From NCBI RefSeq assembly GCF_004777465.1, contig NZ_CP038462.1:1922001-1986000 (forward strand): a stretch of 64,000 nt of DNA, written 5' to 3'. Every line of letters begins with the position of its first letter. Position 1 is the first letter of the stretch. Positions 22,511 to 31,610 of this stretch are shown piece after piece. The position numbers and the translations under genes are program-made. This DNA comes from Nocardioides daphniae (GTDB lineage Bacteria; Actinomycetota; Actinomycetes; Propionibacteriales; Nocardioidaceae). The notes under the pieces were generated by a model. The model was not told where the DNA came from, ran no database searches, and saw only the letters and a program-made list of their open reading frames with translations.

Positions 22511-23325
22511 CCCACCGCGAACGCTGCGTGCACGGCGCCACCCCTGACCTGGTGGCCGACGGAGTCACCGTCCGGCTGGGCGACCGCGCGCTCCTCGACG
22601 ACGTCCACGTGCACGCACGGGGTGGGAGGGTGACCGGCCTGCTGGGCCCCAACGGGTCCGGGAAGACGACCCTGCTGCACGTGCTGGCCGGCATACGCAA
22701 GCCCAACCGGGGTACCGTCCTGGTCGGAGACGTCGCCGTACGTTCGCTCTCGCACCGCCGCCGCGCCCGGACCATCGCCCTCGTCGAGCAGCACGCCGCC
22801 ACGACCACCGACCTCACCGTGCGGCAGGTGGTCGCACTGGGCCGGCTCCCCCACCGGAGGATGCTCGCAGGTCCGGGCAGCGACGCGGGGGCCGCAGTGG
22901 TGGACGACGTCCTGGACCTCGTCGGGCTCACCGACCTTGCAGATCGTGGTTGGACCACGTTGTCCGGCGGTGAGCGACAGCGCGCCCACCTGGCACGCAC
23001 CCTGGCCCAGCAGCCCGAGGTGCTGCTGTTGGACGAGCCGACCAACCACCTGGACCTCGGGCAGCAGCTGCGCTTCCTGGCGTTGGCTCGGGAGCTCGGC
23101 CTCACCACCGTTGCCGCCCTGCACGACCTCGAGCTCGCCACCGCGTTCTGCGACGACGTGGTCGTCCTCGACGCGGGCCGCGTCCGGGGTCATGGACCCG
23201 TGGGCGCGACACTTACCGCCCCGCTGCTGCGGGAGGTCTACCGGGTCGAGGCCTCCCTCGACCCCCACCCCCGCCTGGACCGGGACCACCTGGTCTGGGA
23301 CGGCCACGTCGAGGAGACCGCATGA
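22507..23325 (+). CDS. BtuD/FecE-type ABC ATPase
   Basis: 272-residue ATPase of the FepC/BtuD class. Walker A is GPNGSGKTTLLHVLAG, the signature is LSGGERQRAHLARTLA and Walker B is VLLLDEPTNHLDLG. It drives the permease encoded just upstream. The start is the ATG overlapping the permease stop, although the Walker A sits about 20 residues further in than usual. Its own stop overlaps the ATG of the ferredoxin-like gene. Confidence 0.9.
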   Translation: MTHRERCVHGATPDLVADGVTVRLGDRALLDDVHVHARGGRVTGLLGPNGSGKTTLLHVLAGIRKPNRGTVLVGDVAVRSLSHRRRARTIALVEQHAATTTDLTVRQVVALGRLPHRRMLAGPGSDAGAAVVDDVLDLVGLTDLADRGWTTLSGGERQRAHLARTLAQQPEVLLLDEPTNHLDLGQQLRFLALARELGLTTVAALHDLELATAFCDDVVVLDAGRVRGHGPVGATLTAPLLREVYRVEASLDPHPRLDRDHLVWDGHVEETA

Positions 23326-24011
23326 CCGTCCACGTCCTCGTCGGCACCTCCCCCGCCGACGCCGCACGCCGCTCCGAGCTCGCCACACTGGCGGACGAAG
23401 TCGGCGCAAAGCTCGCCTTCCTGCAGATGGCTGTGCCCTCGTTGGGTGACGTCCTCGACTCGCTCGCGCGAGGGGGTGAACGGCGCCTGGTGCTCGTCGG
23501 GGTCTCGGGAGGTCAGGGCGGCCCAGGCGTCTCCTGGTTGCGTCGCATCGCCTCCGAGTGGTGGCGCTCGTACGGCGAGGACGCTCCCGAGCTCTGCACG
23601 GCACCGGCCTACCTGACGGACCGGTCCGAGTGGAACGCGCTGGTGGACCTGGCCCGCCCCATCACGCACGGCGGCCCCGGGCTCACCTCGGCGGCGTGGG
23701 AGGACGTCCCCGGCCACCGTCACCAGGTCTTCGTCTGCCGTGGCCCCCGGTGCACTGCTGCGGGTGCCGAGGGGGCCTGGAAGGGACTCGTGCTCGGTCT
23801 GATGGGCGCGGGCCTCGGCGACGACGACGTCCTGGTGACGCAGACGGGCTGCCAGTTCCCGTGCAACCAGGCGCCCGTGGTCACCGTCCAGCCCGACGAC
23901 GTCTGGTACGGCCAGGTCGACAAGGCGGCCGCCGGCGAGATCGTCACCGGCCACCTGGTGGCCGGTTCCCCGGTGGAACGGGTACGGCTGCCGCGGACGC
24001 GCCGCGACTGA
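23322..24011 (+). CDS. CbiX-like domain fused to a thioredoxin-fold [2Fe-2S] ferredoxin domain
   Basis: 229 residues. The N-terminal ~115 residues resemble a CbiX/sirohydrochlorin-chelatase-like half (VHVLVGTSPADAARRSELA, SLARGGERRLVLVGVSGG). The C-terminal ~100 residues form a [2Fe-2S] ferredoxin of the thioredoxin-like class, with ligands in VCRGPRC and GCQFPCNQAPVV and the ending VWYGQVDKA. Such proteins are recurrent in cobalamin clusters, with a suggested redox or metal role. It overlaps the ABC ATPase gene by 4 bases and is thus part of the riboswitch-controlled operon. The exact reaction is unknown. Confidence 0.75.
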   Translation: MTVHVLVGTSPADAARRSELATLADEVGAKLAFLQMAVPSLGDVLDSLARGGERRLVLVGVSGGQGGPGVSWLRRIASEWWRSYGEDAPELCTAPAYLTDRSEWNALVDLARPITHGGPGLTSAAWEDVPGHRHQVFVCRGPRCTAAGAEGAWKGLVLGLMGAGLGDDDVLVTQTGCQFPCNQAPVVTVQPDDVWYGQVDKAAAGEIVTGHLVAGSPVERVRLPRTRRD

Positions 24012-24170
24012 GCGTGCGACGTTCGTCGGTTCTCCTGCCAGGACCGCGCCGCCGACCTAGGCTTTCGGCGGCCGACGACGAGGAGGAGACGTGCCGGCTC
24101 TCTTGACCTGCCCCTCTGCCGTGGCGACGTCCGCGCCGGATCGTCCGGGTGCCTGTCCTGCCACCTGTCG

Positions 24171-24473
24171 ATGGCCGACGTCGCGAAGCACCAACCGCGT
24201 TCGAGCACCTCCAGGGTTGCTCGTGCGGTCGGCGTACGGCTGGCAGGTGTGCTGCTGTACGCCGCGGCCGTGGCGTGGACGGCGCTGCAGATGCGTGACG
24301 CCCTGGTCTTCGTCGTCCCGGCCGCCGTGCTCGGGGGCGGTCTGCTGCACGTGTGGAAGGGCAGGCCGGGGTGGGGACTCGTCGTCTTCACCGTGGTCGT
24401 GGTGGCGCTGCCGCTGGTGATGACGCCGGCGCTGGGTGCGGGGTTCTGGACCAACCTGCGTCAAGGCTTCTGA
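24171..24473 (+). CDS. Small membrane protein, function unknown
   Basis: 100 residues with two or three hydrophobic helices (LAGVLLYAAAVAWTALQM, LVFVVPAAVLGGGLLHVW, GLVVFTVVVVALPLVM). No family recognised. The start is uncertain: the ATG at 24171 lacks a ribosome binding site, whereas a strong AGGAGGAG precedes a GTG at 24091 in another frame. The frame of this gene is open back past 24,093 (…GCLSCHLS before the Met), so a lost base and a longer N-terminus are likely. Its end overlaps the convergent cobD stop by 13 bases. Confidence 0.5.
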   Translation: MADVAKHQPRSSTSRVARAVGVRLAGVLLYAAAVAWTALQMRDALVFVVPAAVLGGGLLHVWKGRPGWGLVVFTVVVVALPLVMTPALGAGFWTNLRQGF

Positions 24474-25411
24474 CGCCGCAGCAGTGCAACGAGAGCGGCT
24501 CCGAAGGCGGCCACCACCCCCACCCGTCGCGCCAAAGCGGTGGAGCGGGGAACGTCAACGGCGGTGGGAACAGGTCCGTCCCCCATCGTCGGCCGGTGCT
24601 CCACGCGATCTCCGTACCGGTTGGTGCCTCCCAGCGTGATCCCGAGGGCACCGGCGAATGCCGACTCGACCACGCCGCCGTTGGGGCTGGGATGCCCGGC
24701 CGCGTCGCGTCTCCACACGGCCCAGGCGCGACCGGAACGTGACGGTTCGGCGACCAGCACCGCGAGACCGGCCAAGCGCGAACCTGGCAGGTTGAGGACG
24801 TCGTCCAGCCTCGCGGATGCCCAGCCGAACCGGTTGAACCGGGCGTTGCGGTACCCCACCATCGCGTCCAGCGTGTTGGACGCCCGGTGCGCCAGGAGCC
24901 CGGGGACGCCTGCGACGGCCCCCCACACCAGCGGTGCGGTCACCGCGTCGGAGGTGTTCTCGGCGACCGACTCGACCACTGCCCGGGCGATCTCCTCGGG
25001 CGAGAGGGCGCTCGTGTCGCGCCCCACGAGGTAGGTCAGGCGGTGCCGCGCGCCGTCCAGGTCGTCACGGGCGAGGAAGTCGTGGACCGCCAGCGCCTCC
25101 CGTTCGAGGCTGCGGCCACCCAACACCGTCCAGGTGGCCACGGCCGTGACCGCCGCGTGCAGGACGGGCCGACGTCGGGCGCACCGTTCGAGACCGATCC
25201 CCAGCGCGGCGCATCCCCCCACGAGCACTGTCGTGTACGCAACGCCCCGTGGGCGCGAGTCGGCGTGCAGGCGTCGTTCGAGACCGCCGGCAACCGTGCC
25301 GAAGGTGGCGACCGGGTGGCCCCGGCGCGGGTCGCCGAGGAACCGGTCGGCCGCGAACCCGAGGAGGAGTCCCGCTGCCCGGGAGAAGGCCAGCGCTGAC
25401 GATCCGCTCAT
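24461..25411 (-). CDS. cobD: Adenosylcobinamide-phosphate synthase CobD/CbiB
   Basis: 316-residue membrane protein that joins the aminopropanol (phosphate) arm to adenosylcobyric acid. Family motifs: AADRFLGDPRRGHPVATFG at the N-terminus, VAENTSDAVTAPLVWGA, YRNARFNRFGWASARLDD and AGHPSPNGGVVESAFAGALG. Several hydrophobic helices fit an integral membrane enzyme. Its ATG overlaps the stop of the CobB-CobC gene (ATGA), placing it at the end of the operon that begins with the chelatase at 31,394. Confidence 0.92.
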   Translation of the reverse strand: MSGSSALAFSRAAGLLLGFAADRFLGDPRRGHPVATFGTVAGGLERRLHADSRPRGVAYTTVLVGGCAALGIGLERCARRRPVLHAAVTAVATWTVLGGRSLEREALAVHDFLARDDLDGARHRLTYLVGRDTSALSPEEIARAVVESVAENTSDAVTAPLVWGAVAGVPGLLAHRASNTLDAMVGYRNARFNRFGWASARLDDVLNLPGSRLAGLAVLVAEPSRSGRAWAVWRRDAAGHPSPNGGVVESAFAGALGITLGGTNRYGDRVEHRPTMGDGPVPTAVDVPRSTALARRVGVVAAFGAALVALLRRQKP

Positions 25412-27857
25412 GCGCCGAGCGCGGCCGCGGCGTCCGCACGCACGTCGTCGAGCGCGCGCAGCAGGTCGGCCGTCGTCTCCGGCGGGCGGACCGCGATCCT
25501 GGCCCACTCGCCGTCCAGCCCCGGGAACGTGTCTGCGCGGCGCACGGCGACGCCGCGGACGCGCAGCGCCTCCCGCGTACCAACGCCGAGCCTGGCCAGC
25601 ACGAAGGAGGTCTGCGACGCGACGACCTCGACCCCCCGCTGCTGCAGGGCGGCGACCAGCTCCGTACGCCACGAGTTGATGCGCCCGGCACGGAGCGCCC
25701 CCTCCTGGGCCGCTTCGCTCGAGGTGCAGGCGCGTGCGGCGGCGATGGCCGGGGCCGACACCGACCACGGCACCTGCTTGGCCGCCAGCCCTGCCACGGC
25801 GCGGTCGTTGCCGAGCACGTAGCCGGCCCGGATCCCGGGATCGACCAGTGCTTGGTGAGGCTGCGCACCACCAGGAGACCGCGGCGGCGGTCGCCGGCGA
25901 GCGACTGCTCCTGGCCGACGACGGCGTCCATGAAAGCTTCGTCGACGACCACGACGCGTTTGGGCCGGCGAAGCTTGAGGATCTCCTCGGCGGGGTGGAG
26001 GACACCCGTCGGGTTCGTCGGGTTGCCCAGCATGACCAGGTCGGCGTCCTCGGGCACCGCCGAGGCGTCGAGGCGGTAGCCGTCCTCGGCGCGGCAGTGC
26101 ACGACGGTGACTTGGCGGCCGGCTCGCTCGAGCGCCGCGTGCGGCTCGGTGAACTGCGGGTGCACCACCACCACGTGGCGCCACGGCTTCCACCGTGCGA
26201 TGAGCTCGAACGCCTCCGCTGCTCCCGCCGTCACGAGCACCTCGTCGGGGCGCCGGTGGTGCAGGTCGGCTATCGCCTCGCGTGCGGGGGCCACGTCGGG
26301 GTAGGTGGTTGAGTGCTCCACGCCCTCGCGCAGTGCTGTCTCCAGCCACGCCGGCCGCGGCTCGGGGTGGACGTTCACGGCGAAGTCGGCCAGGCCGCGT
26401 CCGGTCTCGACGTCCCCGTGGTGCAGGAGGGGGTCGGTGACGGCAGCATCCGGCACCGGCAGGGCGACCACCGTCCGGTGCGGCGCCGGAGCCGCGACCG
26501 GGGTCGCCCGCGCCGCCGCCTCGGCCAGACGCTGGGCCATCACAGGGTGCCCGGCCCAGTGGGTGTGCAGGTACGAGGCGTGCAGGGTGGGGGTGGCGAC
26601 GCCGATCAGCTCGCCGTCGACCTCCCAGGCCGGCGGCCATCCGCGTGCGGGTGCGGTCAGCGCCGTGCGGTGGAACTCGTGGCCGTGGACCCGCTCCCCG
26701 GCTCGGGTGAGCAGGTTGTCACCAGCCGCGACCGCCGCGGGGTAGCGGAGGGTCAGGCGCTTCGTCATGGCTGCGCCGGTGCCGATGACCCCGGCCATCG
26801 CGGAGCCGTCCAGCTCGTCGAGGAGGTAGAGCAGGCCAGCGCACTCGGCCACGGTGGGGAGTCCGGCGCGGACGACGTCGCGCACCTGCTCGAGCAGGGC
26901 CCGGTTGCGGGCCAGCTGCTGGACGTGCACCTCAGGGAACCCACCGCCCAGCAGGAGCGCCTGGGTTCCCTCGGGCAGGGTTCGGTCACGCAGCGGGTCG
27001 AACGCAACGACACGGCAGCCCGCGGCGCGCAGCAGTTCCTCGGTCTCGGCGTACGCGAAGGTGAAGGCGCGCCCTCCGGCGACGGCGACCACGGGCGCCG
27101 GGCCCTGCACCGGACGTACCTGGCGGTGCGGGTCCCAGGCCTCGCCCGTGAGGTCGGGGGCCTGCCGGGCGACCTCGAGCACCGCATCGAGGTCGACGTG
27201 TCGGGCGACCTGCTCACCGAGCCGCGCCACGACGTCGGCCGACTCATGTCGCTCCCCCGCCGGCACCAGTCCGAGGTGCCGCGAGGGCGAGGAGATGGCG
27301 TCGTCGCGGGGAACGACGCCGAGCACCGGGAGGCGCAGGCTCCGCTCGACCTCGGCCACGTTGCGGGCCGAACCGGCCCGGTTGAGGATCACACCGACGA
27401 CGTCCACCTCGGGGTCGTACGCAGCCATCCCTGCCACCACGGCGCCGACGGAGCGCGACATCCGGGCGATGTCCACGACCAGCACGACCGGCGTACGAGT
27501 GAGGGTGGCGACGTGCGCGGTGGAGGCGAACCCGTCGGTGCCGATGCGTCCGTCATGGAGACCCATGACGCCTTCGATCACCGCGACATCGGCACCCCGG
27601 GCGCCGTGCAGCAGCAGCGGCGCGATCCGCTCCTCCCCCACCAGGTGGGGGTCGAGGTTGCGGCCCGGGCGGCCGGTGGCCAGGGCGTGGTAGCCGGGGT
27701 CGATGTAGTCGGGTCCGACCTTGTGGCCCGACACCTCCAGCCCCCGCGCGCGCAGCGCAGCCATGAGCCCGGTGGAGACGGTGGTCTTCCCCTGCCCGGT
27801 CGAGGGCGCCGCGAGGACGACCCGGGGCAGGACCGTGGTGGCCGGCGCGGGGGTCAC
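25408..27857 (-). CDS. cobB: Fusion: hydrogenobyrinate a,c-diamide synthase CobB + threonine-phosphate decarboxylase-like CobC (one frameshift)
   Basis: One continuous frame encodes two enzymes. Residues about 1-460 are CobB: P-loop APSTGQGKTTVSTGL, GVMGLHDGRIG, and a glutaminase-like part with nucleophile in TVAECAGLLYLLDEL. After a short linker (about 460-485) an aminotransferase-class domain follows: ADFAVNVHPEPRPAWL, NPTNPTGVLHP and the PLP lysine in SLTKHWSIPG. This domain resembles the decarboxylase that makes aminopropanol phosphate. No stop separates the two. One G is missing near 25,838, after which IRAGYVLGND continues to the end. The GTG overlaps the cobO stop; the end overlaps the cobD ATG. 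Confidence 0.85.
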
Positions 27858-28468
27858 CACTCGATGCCTCGCTGGCCCTTCTGGCCGGCGTCCATGGGGT
27901 GCTTGACCTTGCCCATCTCGGTGACGAGGTCGGCCACCTCGATCAGCTCCGGGGCGGCGCGGCGGCCGGTGATGACGACGTGCTGCTTGCCGGGGCGGTC
28001 GCGCAGGGTGGTGACGACGTCCTCGGGGTCGACCCAGCCCCACGCGATCGGGTAGGTGAACTCGTCGAGGACATACAGGTCGTGGGTCTCGGCGGCGAGG
28101 CGGCGCTTGATCTCCTGCCAGCCTTCGGCGGCGGCCCGCGCGTGGTCCTCGGCGTCGCCCTGCTTCTTGGTCCACGACCAGCCGGCGCCCATCTTGTGCC
28201 ACTCCACCGGGCCACCCTCGCCGGTCTCCTCGTGGAGGCGGCCGAGACGTTCGAGGACGGTCTGCTCGCCGATGCGCCACTTGGCGGACTTCACGAACTG
28301 GAAGACACCGATGTTCCAGCCCTGGTTCCACGCCCTGATGGAGAGCCCGAAGGCGGCGGTGGACTTTCCCTTGCCGTCGCCGGTGTGGACCATCAGCAGC
28401 GGGCGGTTGCGGCGCTGACGAGTGGTGAGACCGTCGTCGGGGACGGTGAGCGGCTGACCCTGGGGCAT
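27854..28468 (-). CDS. cobO: Cob(I)yrinic acid a,c-diamide adenosyltransferase CobO
   Basis: 204-residue corrinoid adenosyltransferase of the CobO/BtuR class that transfers the 5'-deoxyadenosyl group from ATP to Co(I). The P-loop MVHTGDGKGKSTAAFGL is near residue 26; AWNQGWNIGVFQFVKSAKW and LYVLDEFTYPIAWGWV follow. Length is typical. TGATG overlap with the upstream cobA and GTGA overlap with the downstream cobB-cobC show coupling. Confidence 0.95.
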   Translation of the reverse strand: MPQGQPLTVPDDGLTTRQRRNRPLLMVHTGDGKGKSTAAFGLSIRAWNQGWNIGVFQFVKSAKWRIGEQTVLERLGRLHEETGEGGPVEWHKMGAGWSWTKKQGDAEDHARAAAEGWQEIKRRLAAETHDLYVLDEFTYPIAWGWVDPEDVVTTLRDRPGKQHVVITGRRAAPELIEVADLVTEMGKVKHPMDAGQKGQRGIEW

Positions 28469-29268
28469 CAGATGACCTCTTCGAGAGTGTGGGAGACGAC
28501 GTCTGCGGTCGCAGCGGACACGGCCGACAGGGCGGCGAACGACGCCACCTCGCCGATGACGGTGATGGCGGGTGGAGCGAGGTGCGCGGCGCGGGCGGCG
28601 ATCTCGATGACCGGTGCGTGCACCACCCGCTGGTCGGGGTGGCCCCCGCGGGCGATCACCGCTGCCGGGGTCGTGGGGTCCAGCCCATTCTCGACGAGCG
28701 TGGCGGTGATGTCGGGCAGCGTGGCGACGCCCATGAGCACCACCAGCGTCGTCCCGGACCTGGCGAGCGCCGCGTAGTCGAGCGTGGACGCAGGGTGGCC
28801 GGGTGGCACGTGGCCCGAGATCACGCTGAAGCCCTGGACGAGCCCGCGGTGCGTCACCGGGATGCCCCCGAGCGCGGGAACCGCCACCGAGGAAGTGACG
28901 CCCGGTACGACGCGCACCGGCACGTCCGCCTCGGTGCAGGCCAGGAGCTCCTCCATTCCGCGTCCGAAGACGAAGCCGTCGCCTCCCTTGAGACGTACGA
29001 CGCGACGCCCGGCCCGCGCGTGCTCGACCAGGAGCTCGTTGATCCGTTCCTGGGGGGTGAAGGCCCCGCGGGGAAGCTTCGCGACGTCGACGACAAGTGC
29101 GTCCGGGCTGGCCCAGGCGAGCGCCTCCGCGGGGGCGAGGTGGTCGACCAGGAGGACGTCGGCCTGCTCCACGGCAGCTCTACCGGCCACCGTCATCAAA
29201 CCGGGGTCTCCCGGGCCGCCTCCGACGAGGGCGACAGTGCCCGGCAGCAGGGGCGCCAGGGAGCCCAT
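28468..29268 (-). CDS. cobA: Uroporphyrinogen-III C-methyltransferase CobA (SUMT)
   Basis: 266 residues; SAM-dependent double methylation of uroporphyrinogen III to precorrin-2, the entry into corrin synthesis. Motifs: VALVGGGPGDPGLMTVAG at the N-terminus, VVRLKGGDGFVFGRGMEE, PGVTSSVAVPALGGIPVTHR and a late TLVVLMGV. There is no CysG-type dehydrogenase domain, as expected for a stand-alone SUMT. It begins inside the stop of the chelatase gene (TGATG). Confidence 0.93.
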   Translation of the reverse strand: MGSLAPLLPGTVALVGGGPGDPGLMTVAGRAAVEQADVLLVDHLAPAEALAWASPDALVVDVAKLPRGAFTPQERINELLVEHARAGRRVVRLKGGDGFVFGRGMEELLACTEADVPVRVVPGVTSSVAVPALGGIPVTHRGLVQGFSVISGHVPPGHPASTLDYAALARSGTTLVVLMGVATLPDITATLVENGLDPTTPAAVIARGGHPDQRVVHAPVIEIAARAAHLAPPAITVIGEVASFAALSAVSAATADVVSHTLEEVI

Positions 29269-31394
29269 CAGGCCACCCGCCCGTTCACGACGTCGACCAG
29301 CCCGGTGGCGCTGACCTGCGCCATGGGCAGGTGCTCTGCACGCAGGTGGGCGGCAAGGGTGCGTGCCAGGCCCAGGCGCAGCGGGCCGTCCTCGCAGTCG
29401 ACGACGACGCTGGGCACCCGCAGGGCCGCGAGGTGCTCGGCAGCCATCCGCGAGCGCTCGACCGCATCCACCCCGGCCGTGGCGCGACCGTCGGTCACCA
29501 TCACCAGCAACGGGCGCAACCGAGCGTCGCGGAGGCGCTCGCGTCGCAGCAACGCGGCGGAGGTGAGCAACCCCTCGGCCAACGGCGTACGACCTCCCGC
29601 AGGCAGGTCGTCGAGCAGCGCGGCGGCCACCTCCACCGAGCCGGTCGGCGGCAGCGACAGGTCCGCATCAGTTCCGCGGAAGCTGATCATCGCCACCTTG
29701 TCGCGTCGGCGGTACGCGTCGGTGAGCAGCGAGAGGATCGCGGTCTTCACCTGGGTCATCCGGCGACGAGCCGCCATCGACCCGGAGGCGTCCACGCAGA
29801 ACAGCAGCAGGTTGGCCTCGCGCCCCTCACGCACGGCCGTGCGCAGGTCGCTGACCTGGAAGGCGAAGCGGCCACGGTCCACGGCCGGCCGACCGCCTGC
29901 GTGCCGCTCGGCGGCAGCACGCAGGGTCTCCACGAGGTGCAACGACCCGGATCCCCCACGCCCCGGCACGGCGCCGACGCGACGGCCGCTGGCGCCCAGC
30001 GCGCGGCTGCGCCGTCCCGGCGTGCCCTCTCCGATCCCGTCGACGGTGAAGAGGCGGGGACGGAAGGCGGCCTCGGCCTTCACCGTGGTCGTGCGGTCAC
30101 CCGCGGGTTGCGGCGGTGCGGGCGGCCGCGGTGCCGTGGGTGTCTCACCAGACTCCGCGTCGCTGGCCGCTGGGTCGGTGCTCTCGCCACCGTCGGTGTC
30201 ATGCGCGTCCGCCGTGGCAGGGTCGCGCTCCGTGCGCTGCGATTCGCCCTCGGCCTCGCCGGCGGTATCGGTCGCGGAGGGCGACTGCTCGCCCTGGGGC
30301 TCGTTCTGGGATTCGTCCCCGTCGGTGTGGCCCTCCGGATCCGGCGGCTCGGGGAGCTCGTCGTCCCCCAGGAGTCGGTCGAGCAGGTCCTCGTCGAGCC
30401 CGGGTGCGTCGAACGGGTTGCGCCGGCGGCGGTGCGGGAGGGCAAGCAGGGCCGCTGCCCGGATGTCGCCCCGGGTGACGAACCGGCGGCCGGCCCACGC
30501 GGCGTGGGCCACGGCCGTACGCGCGGTCACGATGTCGGCGCGGAGGCCGTCGACCTCGAATGCCGCGCAGATCTCGGCGATCTTGAGCATCGCCGCCTCT
30601 CCCAGTGCGACCTCGGCAAGTCGGGTGCGGGCGTCGGCGATGCGTTGGGTCAGCGCTTCCTGGCTGGCGGCGTACGCGGCGACGAAGCCGGCGGGGTCGT
30701 GGTCGAAGGCGAGGCGACGGCGTACGACCTCGACCCGCAGCGCGGGGTCCCGGGGCGCGGCCACCTCGACGGTGAGCCCGAAGCGGTCGAGCAGCTGGGG
30801 GCGCAGCTCGCCCTCCTCGGGGTTCATGGTGCCGATCAGCACGAAGCGCGCGCCGTGGCCGAGCGAGACGCCGTCGCGCTCGACGGTGACCTGGCCCGTG
30901 GCGGCGGCGTCGAGCAGCAGGTCGACCAGGTGGTCGTGCAGCAGGTTCACCTCGTCGACGTACAGGACTCCGCGGTGGGCGCGCGCCAGCAGGCCGGGCT
31001 CGAACTCGACGGCTCCGGCGGTGAGCGCCTTCTCGAGGTTGAGGGAGCCGAGCACCCGGTCCTCGGTGGCGCCGACGGGCAGCTCGACGAGGCGGACCGG
31101 GCGGCTGACCACGCCGCTCGTGCCGTACGCGGCGTCGGGTGACGTGGCCGCGGGGTCGTGCGGGTCGGCCGAGAACCGGTCGTGCTCGTGCACGTCGATC
31201 CAGGGCAGCACGTCCGCGAGACCGCGGACGGTGGTCGACTTGGCCGTCCCCTTCTCGCCCCGCACCAGGACACCGCCGATGTCGGGGCTGATGGAGGTGA
31301 GGACGAGGGCGAGGCCCATGTCGTCGAGACCGGAGGCGGTCGTCGGGTCGTACGCGCAGCCGACGACGGCAGAAAATGGGTACTTCAGTGGCAC
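29268..31394 (-). CDS. ChlI/ChlD-type cobalt chelatase ATPase with VWA domain
   Basis: Intact 708-residue protein joining a ChlI/BchI-like AAA+ ATPase (VLVRGEKGTAKSTTVRGLAD, VLYVDEVNLL, GTMNPEEGELRPQLLDRF) to a von Willebrand A domain (LLFCVDASGSMAARRRM, with MIDAS residues DxSxS). An acidic Ser/Glu/Asp-rich linker of about 90 residues lies between them (~365-450), as in ChlD proteins. With CobN it most likely forms the cobaltochelatase, replacing CobS and CobT. The GTG at 31394 has GGGAG upstream and a cobalamin riboswitch further up. First gene of the chelatase-cobA-cobO-cobB/C-cobD operon, all joined by stop/start overlaps. Confidence 0.88.
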   Translation of the reverse strand: MPLKYPFSAVVGCAYDPTTASGLDDMGLALVLTSISPDIGGVLVRGEKGTAKSTTVRGLADVLPWIDVHEHDRFSADPHDPAATSPDAAYGTSGVVSRPVRLVELPVGATEDRVLGSLNLEKALTAGAVEFEPGLLARAHRGVLYVDEVNLLHDHLVDLLLDAAATGQVTVERDGVSLGHGARFVLIGTMNPEEGELRPQLLDRFGLTVEVAAPRDPALRVEVVRRRLAFDHDPAGFVAAYAASQEALTQRIADARTRLAEVALGEAAMLKIAEICAAFEVDGLRADIVTARTAVAHAAWAGRRFVTRGDIRAAALLALPHRRRRNPFDAPGLDEDLLDRLLGDDELPEPPDPEGHTDGDESQNEPQGEQSPSATDTAGEAEGESQRTERDPATADAHDTDGGESTDPAASDAESGETPTAPRPPAPPQPAGDRTTTVKAEAAFRPRLFTVDGIGEGTPGRRSRALGASGRRVGAVPGRGGSGSLHLVETLRAAAERHAGGRPAVDRGRFAFQVSDLRTAVREGREANLLLFCVDASGSMAARRRMTQVKTAILSLLTDAYRRRDKVAMISFRGTDADLSLPPTGSVEVAAALLDDLPAGGRTPLAEGLLTSAALLRRERLRDARLRPLLVMVTDGRATAGVDAVERSRMAAEHLAALRVPSVVVDCEDGPLRLGLARTLAAHLRAEHLPMAQVSATGLVDVVNGRVA

Positions 31395-31439
31395 GTTGAG
31401 GCTCCCGCTCGTAGGCCATGGATGGCTGTCCGCGAGGCC

Positions 31440-31535
31440 GGTCTTCGGACTTGTCGAGTCACTCCTGACGGAGTGCTCGGCTCACCGCAGCGGGCCTGTG
31501 CCGGATTCTCACCGGCTTCCCAGATTCTCCCCGTT
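31440..31535 (-). promoter_or_regulatory. Cobalamin riboswitch upstream of the chelatase-cobA operon
   Basis: Minus-strand core gggaagccggtgagaatccg followed by gcacaggcccgctgcggtga and the distal gtccgaagaccggcc typical of this RNA. It ends about 45 bases before the GTG of the chelatase. It probably shuts down the five-gene operon when adenosylcobalamin is abundant. The divergent cobL start lies about 75 bases beyond its 5' end. Confidence 0.85.
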
Positions 31536-31610
31536 GTCCGTCCCCACCGTTTCCGATGGCTGGGGCGCAGGGGCACCTCACGTGTGGTGCTGACGATAGC
31601 CTCCCGTCAC

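Noticed and set aside
26313..28055. 580-codon open frame opposite cobB-cobC
   Set aside because: Antisense to a well-recognised enzyme; low-complexity translation, no ribosome binding site, no family sense.
28489..31593. Open frame of over 1,000 codons on the plus strand opposite cobA and the chelatase gene
   Set aside because: It is antisense to two intact, motif-rich genes; its translation is Arg/Ser/Pro-rich with no domain, a usual by-product of third-position GC in this genome.
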